From assembly GCA_963729795.1 (NCBI GenBank), contig CAVSPC010000046.1:62001-126000 (forward strand): 64,000 nt of DNA, written 5' to 3'. The stretch is from CAWBBA01 sp963729795. Its GTDB lineage: Bacteria > Desulfobacterota > Desulfomonilia > Desulfomonilales > Desulfomonilaceae. This document shows positions 9,291 to 17,927 of this stretch, in pieces. The position numbers were made by a program, and so were the translations under genes. A model generated the notes under the pieces. It searched no databases, was not told the origin of the DNA, and saw nothing but the letters and a program-made list of their open reading frames with translations. How positions within the stretch are numbered: position 1 is the stretch's first letter; every line of letters starts with the position of its first letter.

Positions 9291-11423
9291 TCATCTCTCC
9301 ATTTTCTTCAACGCCTTTCGACACTCGTCGGTCTCCTTGTACGGACCCCTCTTTTGCCACACAGTGTCATCGTACCTGTCGTGGCAGGGGAGGCATGGAG
9401 CTATGCCAACTATCCTTCGGATCTCTTCCTTATTGAACCCTCTCGACAGCTTGTGAGATGAGCCCTGCTGGACGTTCCCGGAACTATCGACTATTGCATC
9501 GATCGGGAAGGGTATGCGCAAACCCGAACCCTTCGAATCATAAAGGGGCTGCAATCTCAGTGACTTGGTTTTAGAGTTCCAGGTCAGGATACCGTCTCCC
9601 AGCCCGAGCGCTTTGGGGTCCAAGTGGCAGTCAACACAACGGGGGACCTCTTTCCGAGTCGTATGAGGATGTGTGGGTCCCATTGCTATAGAAGATTGAC
9701 CGTTCCTGAGCTCCATGATTTTGGAATCGTATGGAGGAACGACTTTGCCTCGGGCGTCGATGACCGTATTCCACACCTGGCATCCGGGAACGAGAATTCC
9801 CACCTTGCCTCGGGAGTTGATTCCGTAGATGTTACGTTCAAAACGAAAGAAGCCCCGTCCCTCTGCCCATCGGCCTTTAGTCATATTTCCGGATATGTGA
9901 TCCAAGCCTTTTGAACCAAGATCCAGGACCTGATGGCACCCGTAGCACTGCGGGCTCCAGGCGCTGTGGCAGGTATCGCACTCAAGCCGCTTGTGGCCGT
10001 AAATTGTGTGTCCGTTCTTCTTTCCCGTTATTATACTTATCGGATGTTCTTTGCCCGTAAGTTTGTCGGTGAGTCTCCATCCTTTTTCAGTGAGCCGGAC
10101 ATGAGGCATCGGCCTCCCTTTTGAGGTCTGAAGTATGACGTCCCCATCAACAAGCTTCAAAAGCGGGGAGGCCCTTTCGAGAGTACGCACTAAAGGATTG
10201 TTGTTGTCCACGGTCATGGTCCTGGGAAGGGTTGAGTAAGAGCCGTGGCAATCCTTGCACCGAATCTCTATCTGATCCTCCATGTGTGCATAGATTTTGC
10301 CGTCGCCCATGGTGTCCTGGCCGGTATGGCAATCTATGCATGCCATTCCTTTTTCATGGTGAATGTCGGGAACGAGCTTCCAGACGAATCTATCGTCGCT
10401 CAGAGTTTCGTTGTTGAGACCGCCGCGAACAAAGGGGGTCCCATACTGCGTGCTCTCCATTTGCCCGTGATAATTCAAGCCAATTCTTGCGCTGCGATTG
10501 TGGCATGCCCTGCAACGGTCGTCAGGAATCCTGTTCGTTATAGTGTGCGTAGCCGGATGACCGACTTCATCCCGTCTGACGGTAGGATCGCAGCCCTCGT
10601 AACGGCCCTCTTTCCCATAAGGTGCATGGCATGCAGGGCAGCCTTCCATACGTCCCATGTTTCTTCTGTGCCGGGAATTCCACAGATGGCATGCTGCACA
10701 GAATTTTCGGAACTGGCTTGACGCAAGGTCGAGATTGCCGTTGCGGTCGATTTCCGGTGGGACCGCCTCGAGGCTGGTCTTGCCATCAAATACCGATCGA
10801 ATAGCGAACCTGGGGTTGCTGTCCTTCTCAAGCCCCCATTGGAAGCGCAATGTACCGATTATGCCCGCGTTGGTGGCCATCAAAGACTTGGGAACATTTT
10901 CAACGCGATTGAGTAGCGAGTGCTCCCTCCCGGAATGACAGGTTCCCGCACCGGGAGCGGAGCTGCCGCAGCTCGCGGGTGCCAGATCGAGTCTGGCGGG
11001 ATTGCGACCGCCTCTTAAGCCGAGATGAGCGCCTCGGACGGTAAGATCCTCGGCGTTTCCTCCGTGGCAGGTAACGCAACCGAAAACAGAATTGGGATGG
11101 GATTCGGACACGTCTTCAATTCCGAGATGGCAGGTCATACAACGTTCCGCGGGTAACTTGCCGCCAAAGGGACTGATCTCAATGACTTGCGGCTGTTTGT
11201 CCTTCAAGTTTTCTATCTGCACGAGAATTTCTCGCTTCTTAGCCGGTCGCGATTCCTCCGCCAGATTCTTTTCCAGGCGCGCTATTGTTAGGGATATCCC
11301 CCTTCTCTGATAGGTTTGCCATTCAGGATTGCGGCTGCGATATTCGACATACGCGAAAGCAGCCATGAGAGCCATGCCTGTCGCGATACATGCGAGCCGA
11401 TACCCGGGGCCTGGGGTCTTCAT
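9291..11423 (-). CDS. Membrane-anchored multiheme cytochrome c (11 CXXCH plus one CX9CH)
   Basis: 710 residues from ATG at 11423, which overlaps the TGA of the subunit IV-like gene as ATGA. An N-terminal membrane anchor lies at about residues 10-26. Canonical CXXCH motifs start at residues 95, 116, 242, 262, 304, 362, 389, 482, 493, 596 and 677. An additional Cys152-X9-Cys162-His163 could be a twelfth, atypical haem site. The protein should be periplasmic, anchored to the inner membrane, passing electrons from a quinol-interacting partner. A cytochrome b subunit IV-like protein is encoded directly upstream, suggesting a quinol:cytochrome c-type module. The longer open frame reaching 11804 is not used, because it overlaps that gene in another frame. 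Confidence 0.92.
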   Translation of the reverse strand: MKTPGPGYRLACIATGMALMAAFAYVEYRSRNPEWQTYQRRGISLTIARLEKNLAEESRPAKKREILVQIENLKDKQPQVIEISPFGGKLPAERCMTCHLGIEDVSESHPNSVFGCVTCHGGNAEDLTVRGAHLGLRGGRNPARLDLAPASCGSSAPGAGTCHSGREHSLLNRVENVPKSLMATNAGIIGTLRFQWGLEKDSNPRFAIRSVFDGKTSLEAVPPEIDRNGNLDLASSQFRKFCAACHLWNSRHRRNMGRMEGCPACHAPYGKEGRYEGCDPTVRRDEVGHPATHTITNRIPDDRCRACHNRSARIGLNYHGQMESTQYGTPFVRGGLNNETLSDDRFVWKLVPDIHHEKGMACIDCHTGQDTMGDGKIYAHMEDQIEIRCKDCHGSYSTLPRTMTVDNNNPLVRTLERASPLLKLVDGDVILQTSKGRPMPHVRLTEKGWRLTDKLTGKEHPISIITGKKNGHTIYGHKRLECDTCHSAWSPQCYGCHQVLDLGSKGLDHISGNMTKGRWAEGRGFFRFERNIYGINSRGKVGILVPGCQVWNTVIDARGKVVPPYDSKIMELRNGQSSIAMGPTHPHTTRKEVPRCVDCHLDPKALGLGDGILTWNSKTKSLRLQPLYDSKGSGLRIPFPIDAIVDSSGNVQQGSSHKLSRGFNKEEIRRIVGIAPCLPCHDRYDDTVWQKRGPYKETDECRKALKKMER

Positions 11424-11797
11424 GCAAGGTAGCCCCAGAGAGTCAAAACAACCACAGCACCGCCAATCACAAAGAATAGAGTCCGTATAAGAGTTCGTTT
11501 GCCGCGAGCGTATGGCACCAGGGCTAAGGCGAGGAGCACAACGAGGGGAATAATGATTCCCGCAATGATAGGAGAAAAGTAGCGCAGCATTTGCTGGATA
11601 CCTACGAAGATCCAAGGGGCCTTGACGTGTTCGGCAGCGAGGCCCGAGGCATCTGCAGGCGCTCTTATTGGAGCGTCTACCAAAGAGGATAGCAAGGCGG
11701 TCGCGGCCAAAGCAATCAGAGCCGCAAGTCCTTCCTTGCGAAGGAGATCGGGAACGCTTCGTATTCTGGGATTTTTGTCCTGCGTTTCTTGCTGCAC
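11420..11797 (-). CDS. Small cytochrome b C-terminal / b6f subunit IV-like membrane protein
   Basis: 125 residues, GTG start at 11797 with an AGGA ribosome site 8 bases upstream. Three hydrophobic helices are predicted (about residues 22-43, 74-97, 104-124). The segment VKAPWIFVGIQ followed by YFSPIIAG resembles the Qo-side region of cytochrome b6f subunit IV. The haem-bearing b6-type N-terminal half and a Rieske protein are absent from the neighbourhood. It probably forms the membrane part that docks the multiheme cytochrome, with which it is translationally coupled. Confidence 0.75.
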   Translation of the reverse strand: MQQETQDKNPRIRSVPDLLRKEGLAALIALAATALLSSLVDAPIRAPADASGLAAEHVKAPWIFVGIQQMLRYFSPIIAGIIIPLVVLLALALVPYARGKRTLIRTLFFVIGGAVVVLTLWGYLA

Positions 11798-11840
11798 TTA
11801 ACATCCTGAAACTTATGCAGTATATAGTGATCGATCCACT

Positions 11841-12917
11841 CTACTCCTTTATTATACGGAATCCTACAGTGCGGTAGTAACCTCGGGGAGAAGCCTTATG
11901 GCGGTTCCGAATCCTCTTTGAGGCTTGTGCTGAAGCCCAGGAGCCTCCTCTTATGTTCTTCTCTTCGCCCAGTGCAGGTCCCATGGGGTTGCTCGACGGG
12001 CTCTCGTGGTAATAGTCATGCCCATACCAGTCCAGACACCATTCCCATACGTTACCCGTCATTCCGGTAACTCCTTTTGCCCCGTGCACGGCCATGGTCA
12101 CAGGGACTGTTCCTTCTTGCGATAAAATGGCCATAGAGTCACCGGTACTGTCGGGAGTGCTTAATAGAGCGGCTTTCTCCCATTCGGCGGAAGTTGGAAG
12201 ACGGCCTCCCGCCCATTCGGCATACTCGGCAGCCCCATACCAGGACACGCAAACCATAGGCTTGTCCGCACAACCCTCTTTGGGCTTGAAAACTTTGCCA
12301 ATCTTGACTACCGGGCAATCCCGGCTCTCCAGTTTGACTCTCGGGATCCCATCCTTGGAATTCTCTCCCCTGGCGTTGAGAAACGCGGAGAATTGCTGTG
12401 AGGTGACCTCGTACTTGGCAATGTAGAAATCTTTTATGAAGACCTTGTGAACCGGGCGCTCATCGGGTCTTCCCTCGCCTTCCGCGCTCCCCATGTCGAA
12501 AGTGCCGGCAGGTATGAGAACCATGCCCCTGTAATTTCCCACACCCTCCACGAGATTATTCTCGCCAACTGAAGGCGTGGAGGGAGAGTTTGGTCTGGAA
12601 ACGGGCTTCAGCTTAGGGGGGAGCGGAATAGAAGGACCACCAGGACAACCGGGCAGCAAAGGACAGTCGAAAATGTCCACCTCAGACTGATGAGCAGGCT
12701 GTGTCACCAGGCGGAAGAGCAGTGAATCGCCGTTCATACGTCTGGAACTGTCGCCGGCGGCACGGCCAATAAACCATAGCGGCAGTACAACCGCGATACA
12801 CAAGCACAGCGCCCGCGTCTTCAGATTCCATAGAAGTGCCCGGATGTCCAGGTGTGGAACGCCATCATTCAGTTGTTGACGCCTAAATTGACTGTCAGTG
12901 TGACTCAAATTCCTCAC
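11841..12917 (-). CDS. SUMF1/FGE-fold protein with N-terminal membrane anchor, lacking catalytic Cys
   Basis: 358 residues. A hydrophobic anchor occurs near residues 36-53, a Pro-rich linker follows, then a SUMF1 domain from about residue 130 (PAGTFDMGS, GRLPTSAEWEKA, GNVWEWCLDWY, IRGGSW ... VGFRI). Genuine formylglycine-generating enzymes carry two Cys after the GGS motif; here that stretch reads GGSWASAQASKRIRN with none. Formylglycine formation is therefore unlikely, and a binding or chaperone role is more plausible. The gene is 43 bases upstream of the subunit IV-like gene on the same strand, so it probably heads the cytochrome operon. Confidence 0.85.
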   Translation of the reverse strand: MRNLSHTDSQFRRQQLNDGVPHLDIRALLWNLKTRALCLCIAVVLPLWFIGRAAGDSSRRMNGDSLLFRLVTQPAHQSEVDIFDCPLLPGCPGGPSIPLPPKLKPVSRPNSPSTPSVGENNLVEGVGNYRGMVLIPAGTFDMGSAEGEGRPDERPVHKVFIKDFYIAKYEVTSQQFSAFLNARGENSKDGIPRVKLESRDCPVVKIGKVFKPKEGCADKPMVCVSWYGAAEYAEWAGGRLPTSAEWEKAALLSTPDSTGDSMAILSQEGTVPVTMAVHGAKGVTGMTGNVWEWCLDWYGHDYYHESPSSNPMGPALGEEKNIRGGSWASAQASKRIRNRHKASPRGYYRTVGFRIIKE

Positions 12918-13031
12918 CGGCTCTTTAAAAGGTCCTCACCATAATGCGAGGCAAAGGGGAGTCACGTCAAGGGCCATTTGTAATTGAATCCAGGAGCCGA
13001 GAGACCGGACCGAGAGCTAATGGCAAATTGG

Positions 13032-13295
13032 TCAATCTTCGCGCCATCTCCATTCGCTTGGAGTGGTAAGTTTAACCTGAATGATTTCTTCCCAGGAGAT
13101 ACCGTGCCTTCTAAAAATGTTTTCCAGGACATCTCTGCTCGGCGAGTCCCACCAGCAAAATCGTCTCCCGGACTGTAAGTTGAACCACGTCTTCACCCAC
13201 AGTCCGCTTCGTTCTTGAGCCAGCTCAATCCATTTCGATTCAAGCTCTTCTCTGGAGACGTAAGGCTCGCGATGTGTGGACAAATAGTGAGGCAT
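13032..13295 (-). CDS. DUF4242-like small protein
   Basis: 87 residues with a GGAG ribosome site just upstream of ATG 13295. The N-terminal MPHYLSTHREPY, the central WVKTWFNLQSGRRFCWWDSP and the C-terminal GISWEEIIQV match the DUF4242 layout (a ferredoxin-like alpha+beta fold of unknown function). It is a diverged copy of the N-terminal half of the two-CW protein encoded 42 bases upstream on the same strand. The two probably form an operon. Confidence 0.75.
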   Translation of the reverse strand: MPHYLSTHREPYVSREELESKWIELAQERSGLWVKTWFNLQSGRRFCWWDSPSRDVLENIFRRHGISWEEIIQVKLTTPSEWRWRED

Positions 13296-13337
13296 CTTTC
13301 TGCTCCATTCCTTCGGAGACTCTCTCCGAGAAAATTG

Positions 13338-13880
13338 TTACGGCTCAAAACGATCGGCTTCTTCTGCTTTGACCTTTCTGAAAAATTCACACATCGCACA
13401 ATCTCTCATCTTTTCCGCAAAGGACTCTTGAGGTTTGTTCTCACAAAAGGTTCCCAGTACTTTCCAACAGTACCTGCCGGCGTGCAGGCCTCTGTTCTTG
13501 CCCCCATGGCGTCCCTCCAGTGCTGCCGGGCAAACCCTCTTGTCTTTTGTTGCCCAGCCTCCTGGAGCCCGGCCACAATTCATTAGTTCCCAGCAATTAG
13601 GCATCCGCTGGCCGGATTTAAGCGCCCACATCCGCCATTGTGATGCGGAAGTGACATCCACTTCCAGTATTTCGGTCCATTTGATCCCAAGCTCTCGAAA
13701 GATTGCTTCGATCACCCGGGCATGTGAAGCATCCCATTCACAGTACCGGCGACCGAGTTCCAGGTTGAACAGCGTCATTTGCCAATCGGCCCTGGGATCT
13801 TGTGAAATCTCTGTCCACCTCGATTCCAGGAGCACTCTGTCCAGGTCCGTTTCATTGTGAACAGTCAGATACTTGGGCAT
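13338..13880 (-). CDS. DUF4242-like domain fused to two-CW domain
   Basis: 180 residues from ATG 13880, which has AGAGGAGA 5 bases upstream. Residues 1-95 are DUF4242-like (MPKYLTVH, LGRRYCEWD, GIKWTEILEV). Residues about 100-170 are a two-CW-type Cys-rich domain: CWELMNCGR, a VCPAA segment, GRYCWKVLGTFC and CAMCEFF. The Cys spacing suggests a metal- or FeS-binding site. Two-CW domains are often found alone or at the ends of signalling proteins in deltaproteobacteria, and their role is not established. The downstream paralogue lacks this domain. Confidence 0.8.
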   Translation of the reverse strand: MPKYLTVHNETDLDRVLLESRWTEISQDPRADWQMTLFNLELGRRYCEWDASHARVIEAIFRELGIKWTEILEVDVTSASQWRMWALKSGQRMPNCWELMNCGRAPGGWATKDKRVCPAALEGRHGGKNRGLHAGRYCWKVLGTFCENKPQESFAEKMRDCAMCEFFRKVKAEEADRFEP

Positions 13881-14076
13881 GGCGGTCTCCTCTCTTCGGG
13901 GATTCAACGTATATGTTATTGTGGGAACGATCTTTCCTTGGAGATGAAGTCCACTCAAAGGTTGCAGGTTTGCACTGGGTTGGTAAACTGCCACATTATC
14001 CAGCTTAACCGTCGCTGCAACTCGTTGCAAGGCTTTTTTTGATGAAATTGCTCAAGATATTAATGGATCGTATCTT

Positions 14077-16440
14077 ATGCCTGATTCAGGAGCTTTGTTC
14101 GGCCAAATGACCGATCCGCACACAAAAGGAGCCCGGGCAGGGCAGATCCTCCAGGGATTCATGCCTCGCGTCATCCGGAAGCTTATTGTGACCGAGGCTG
14201 ATCTATGTACAGATCGACTGTATAAACATGCAGTAAGTTTGGTGATTCAAACGTTGCTCTCCAAGACTCAGCAAGGGAGTAATCCACGGTTGGTTGGGGG
14301 GCACACTGGGGCTCGTGCCGAATTGGAAGAAATTGCTGAAGAAATTGGGCCGTTGGACCCTGAGGAAGTCGGCGTGGTCTACGAACATCTGTGCGGTTTC
14401 AAAATTGATATGACAGCGACTAAATCGTGGCGGCTGGTACCGAGCGTTGCGAATCAGAGGAACCAAGGACTTTTTTATACCCCCAACACGATTGTCAGGT
14501 ACATTGTGGAGCAGACGATAAATGCACTGGACATCGGGGACTCGTCTAATTATCTGGATCTGAAAATTCTGGACCCGGCAGTTGGTGCCGGCAGATTCCT
14601 CGCTGAAGTTCTGGACCAACTCACACTGCGCATCCTCGCGGAGATGGACAGAGGAGACAAGCAGCTTGTCCACAGGGTCAATAACATAAACAAACGATTC
14701 CGGCAGAAGGCCAAAGAACACGGCACCGGAATCGAGCACGACGAAGAAGCCTCTGTCAGAACTCACATTCTCAGGAACTGTCTGTACGGCGTGGATCTCG
14801 ATCCAATTGCTGTAAGCATTGCCCAAGCAGTTCTAATAACGCGAGTGTTCGGGCGAAAACCTGCCATGCCCGGGATCGAGCCGCATATTCGGGTAGGAAA
14901 CGCCCTCATGGGAGAGGCGACAAGATACCCACCTTTTTCCTCAAAGGATGCCTGGGATCGGAGCCACGCAGCGGCCTATTATGGGAAACAGCATGTCAGT
15001 GACGAGCATGCGCGAGTATGGTCTGAAGAAAAGGGAGTGTTTCACTGGTCCATCCAATTCCCGGAGGTATTTGAAGTGCCGCGGAGTGGTTTCCACGCGG
15101 TGGTGGGCAATCCTCCGTACGAGATTCTATCGGCTAAAGAGTCCGGCATTGAGGAAAGACGCGAGGACCTGGCTTATATCAGGCAAATGTTTCGCACATG
15201 CCAAGGGAAAATCAACACCTACCGTCTCATGCTCGAGCGCGGCTTGACGCTACTCCGAAAAGAGGGAGCTTTGGGCTTCATTGTCCCGGCAACTCTGCTG
15301 GCAGACTCTACATCTGACAAACTCAGACGAATGATCATGGACAATACCACTGTGCTCAAAACCGTGATTGTTCCTGAAAAAGCTCGAGCCTTCAAGGGAG
15401 TTACGCAGGCGCTTCTCATCCTCATCACCCGTAACGGCGGCGAGACTCGCAGGATCGAGCCTATTTTCTGGGAGGGGAGGGGGCCGATTCCAACAAAGAG
15501 CCGTATAGAGATCACAAGGGACCTTATAGAGCAGACGGATTTCAGGATTCCATCCATAAGGAGTCCTGAAGAGCTCTCGTTCTTGAAGGCGTTATTGCGA
15601 CACCCTCCGCTTCGTGGGAACATGGATGTTCCTCCAGTGGGGCTGGTTCACCAGGGCGAAATTAACCTCACAATCCATCGGCAATTTATAACTACCGAGC
15701 GGACGAATCATCAGTTGATCCGAGGGGAACACATTATGCCTTTGCTCGTGAATCATCCATGCCCTGGCGGTCGCAGACTCGATTGGGTCTCCCCTGATTT
15801 TCTTGAGTGGCACGCAGGTCGAAGAAGACCATCCGAGAGCGGACCGTCCTCAAGCAAGGCATTGTGCCCTGGCCGATTCAGAGGAATTCCGTGGGAGCGA
15901 GACCGTGTCGCAATCGGCCGCGTGGTAAATATGGACACGGATCGACGACTCAAGGCTGCTGTTGCACCTGCCGGCGCGTTTCTCGGGGACATGACGAATT
16001 TCATTTCTGGGCTGACCGTGCCTATTCCCTATTTGCTAGGACTCCTCAATTCAAGGGTTTTGAACCGGCGTATAAAGCTTACAAGCACCAACAACTATCT
16101 GTCAGCCGCGGAAATCGAAGCCTTGCCCGTACCGAGAGTTACAGGTGAGGTTTCTTGGGCTGTCGCCAGATATCTTGAGGAAAAGTTCACACGGTTGATG
16201 GTCGATCCGGCTAATTCCATATCGGGTTGGTTGGAAAGGTTGGAAGAATTGTTTGAACCACTTGCAGCGCATGAAGAATATCTCTATGCTTCTAATATGA
16301 TTGAAGTAGTTGTGCAGGCCATACAGGCACACGCTTTCAGCCCGGCCAGGGAACACGATGAATCGGTGTCCTTGTGGCACCTGCTCGATGCCTTGGTCCT
16401 GAACCTTTACGGAGTCGAATCTTACTTCGAGATTATATGA
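14077..16440 (+). CDS. Solitary Eco57I/TaqI-type N6-adenine DNA methyltransferase
   Basis: 787 residues. The AdoMet-binding motif is DPAVGAG (residues 166-172) and the catalytic motif IV is NPPY (345-348). A GLFYTP motif precedes motif I, as in large Type IIG and BREX-like methylases. The C-terminal 300 residues resemble a TaqI-like target-recognition domain. I see no PD-(D/E)xK nuclease motif in the short (about 140 residue) N-terminal region, and no separate nuclease gene is adjacent. It may be an orphan regulatory methylase or the remnant of a restriction system. The upstream ribosome site is weak, so ATG 14107 is an alternative start. Confidence 0.85.
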   Translation: MPDSGALFGQMTDPHTKGARAGQILQGFMPRVIRKLIVTEADLCTDRLYKHAVSLVIQTLLSKTQQGSNPRLVGGHTGARAELEEIAEEIGPLDPEEVGVVYEHLCGFKIDMTATKSWRLVPSVANQRNQGLFYTPNTIVRYIVEQTINALDIGDSSNYLDLKILDPAVGAGRFLAEVLDQLTLRILAEMDRGDKQLVHRVNNINKRFRQKAKEHGTGIEHDEEASVRTHILRNCLYGVDLDPIAVSIAQAVLITRVFGRKPAMPGIEPHIRVGNALMGEATRYPPFSSKDAWDRSHAAAYYGKQHVSDEHARVWSEEKGVFHWSIQFPEVFEVPRSGFHAVVGNPPYEILSAKESGIEERREDLAYIRQMFRTCQGKINTYRLMLERGLTLLRKEGALGFIVPATLLADSTSDKLRRMIMDNTTVLKTVIVPEKARAFKGVTQALLILITRNGGETRRIEPIFWEGRGPIPTKSRIEITRDLIEQTDFRIPSIRSPEELSFLKALLRHPPLRGNMDVPPVGLVHQGEINLTIHRQFITTERTNHQLIRGEHIMPLLVNHPCPGGRRLDWVSPDFLEWHAGRRRPSESGPSSSKALCPGRFRGIPWERDRVAIGRVVNMDTDRRLKAAVAPAGAFLGDMTNFISGLTVPIPYLLGLLNSRVLNRRIKLTSTNNYLSAAEIEALPVPRVTGEVSWAVARYLEEKFTRLMVDPANSISGWLERLEELFEPLAAHEEYLYASNMIEVVVQAIQAHAFSPAREHDESVSLWHLLDALVLNLYGVESYFEII

Positions 16441-16870
16441 ACTGCTGAGCCGAACACCTATAATGCGGGATCATTTATCCTCTTGCTTTCACGAAGATTC
16501 ACCTCGTTCCTGTCATTGCGAGGAGTGAAATCCCGCGTCCCGCGGGAAAGCAATCTCAGCCGGTAAAGATTGCTTCGTCCCGCGAGACGCGAGACTCGCA
16601 ATGACAACCGTTCGCGAGTGGTAAGGAACTGGATACGGGATCATGATAGTTTTAAGGGCACCCGTGCCGGCAACCCTGTAAGCCCTCATGGGAATTCGCA
16701 GTTCATTGTTGCCGGGGACAATTTTTTCGCGTTCTGTTCTCTTTAGCCTTGCATTCTCTAGCAATTATGATCAAAATAAGCGGTTAACTCACACATCCCA
16801 TCTAATCGGGTCGTCCCCGAAAGGGTGACGTCACCAGGGATGGAGGATCAACCCGAAAAGGAGACGTCAT
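16441..16870. other. Long gap before rpsB: palindromic repeat and leader
   Basis: 430 bases without a supported gene. It contains the dispersed palindrome at 16511-16606. Nearer to rpsB there is a perfect 12-base palindrome GGTGACGTCACC (16824-16835) about 36 bases before the start codon, in what should be the transcribed leader. The GACGTCA core recurs at 16862-16868, next to the ribosome site. Confidence 0.5.
16511..16606. repeat. Dispersed palindromic repeat, full copy
   Basis: Outer arms TGTCATTGCGAG and CTCGCAATGACA are perfect reverse complements. Inner arms AAGCAATCT and AGATTGCTTCG pair again. Other copies of the same design lie at 53387 and 63622, with a half copy at 23885. Confidence 0.85.
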
Positions 16871-17782
16871 TTGTCGCTCATCACAATGAAGCAATTACTG
16901 GAAGCGGGGGTCCACTTCGGCCATCAGACGCGGCGCTGGAACCCCAAAATGAAACCCTACATTTTTGGAGCGCGCAACGGAATCTATATCATTGATCTAC
17001 AGAAAACCGTCAGGCTCTTCAAGAGAGCGTACACATTTGTCCAGGATACTGTGGCCGCAGGCGGAGGAGTCCTCTTTGTGGGGACCAAGAAACAAGCTCA
17101 AGACGCGGTCTATGAAGAAGCGTCCCGCTGCGGACAGTATTACGTCAACCAACGGTGGCTTGGCGGCATGCTCACCAATTTCAGTACGATAAAACAGAGT
17201 ATCGAGAGGCTCAATCAGATCGGTGCCATACTTGATAAACCTGAAGAGACCAATTTCACGAAGAAGGAACTGGTCAACTTGGGCCGTCAGTACGATAAGC
17301 TCAATAGGAACTTGTCCGGAATCCGAGAGATGAGAGGCACCCCTTCAACTCTCTTCATAGTGGACCCGAAAAAAGAGAATATAGCTGTCAAGGAAGCCAG
17401 GAAACTGGGCATACCCATTGTAGCCATAGTCGACTCGAACTGTGACCCCGACGAAATCGACTACGTGATCCCGGGCAATGATGACGCCATCCGAGCCATT
17501 CGATTGTTCGCGGCAAAAATAGCCGACGCCTGTCTCGAAGGGAAGACGATGCACGAGGCATCTCTCAAAGAAGATCTGGGAGAAGCCGAGATTGCAGCCT
17601 GGAAAAGAGCTGAGCCGGAAGAGGCAGTAGAAGGAGCGGTCGAGGCAGGTGAGCCGACAGCGGAACCGGCAGCCGAACCGACAGCCGAAACTGCCGGCGT
17701 GGCGCCTCAGGAACAAAGTGCGGGGAGCAAGGGGCCAGAGGGGAAAGGTTCGGAGCAAGATCGCGCGGAACCACCTGCATGA
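16871..17782 (+). CDS. rpsB: 30S ribosomal protein S2
   Basis: 303 residues from TTG 16871, which has AAAAGGAG at good spacing and gives the family-typical beginning MSLITMKQLLEAGVHFGHQ. Signature stretches RRWNPKMKPYIF and NQRWLGGMLTNF are present. S2 normally ends near residue 240; here an Ala/Glu/Pro-rich tail of about 60 residues with near-repeats EPTAEPA is added. It opens the conserved rpsB-tsf-pyrH-frr block. An S2 autoregulatory leader is possible but cannot be shown here. Confidence 0.98.
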   Translation: MSLITMKQLLEAGVHFGHQTRRWNPKMKPYIFGARNGIYIIDLQKTVRLFKRAYTFVQDTVAAGGGVLFVGTKKQAQDAVYEEASRCGQYYVNQRWLGGMLTNFSTIKQSIERLNQIGAILDKPEETNFTKKELVNLGRQYDKLNRNLSGIREMRGTPSTLFIVDPKKENIAVKEARKLGIPIVAIVDSNCDPDEIDYVIPGNDDAIRAIRLFAAKIADACLEGKTMHEASLKEDLGEAEIAAWKRAEPEEAVEGAVEAGEPTAEPAAEPTAETAGVAPQEQSAGSKGPEGKGSEQDRAEPPA

Positions 17783-17927
17783 GAATACTGCAGTGTTGTT
17801 TCCGGCCCTTGGGTCGGTTTAATGCTGCGGACGTCTCGACTGGCGCCAGTTCAAATCTAATGTTCCATCCATTCTAATTGGGACGAATTTCAGGATAAAT
17901 CAGTGAATCTATCGAGGAGATAACCTT

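Noticed and set aside
11424..11804. 127-codon N-terminal extension of the multiheme cytochrome frame
   Set aside because: It overlaps the subunit IV-like gene almost entirely in another frame, is low-complexity basic sequence, and the ATG at 11423 sits in a proper ATGA overlap.
11841..12917. Formylglycine-generating enzyme activity
   Set aside because: The SUMF1 fold is clear, but the two Cys needed for catalysis after the GGS motif are absent.
14077..16440. BREX or DISARM defence system
   Set aside because: Only the methyltransferase-like gene is present; no PglZ, BrxC, helicase or phospholipase genes surround it.
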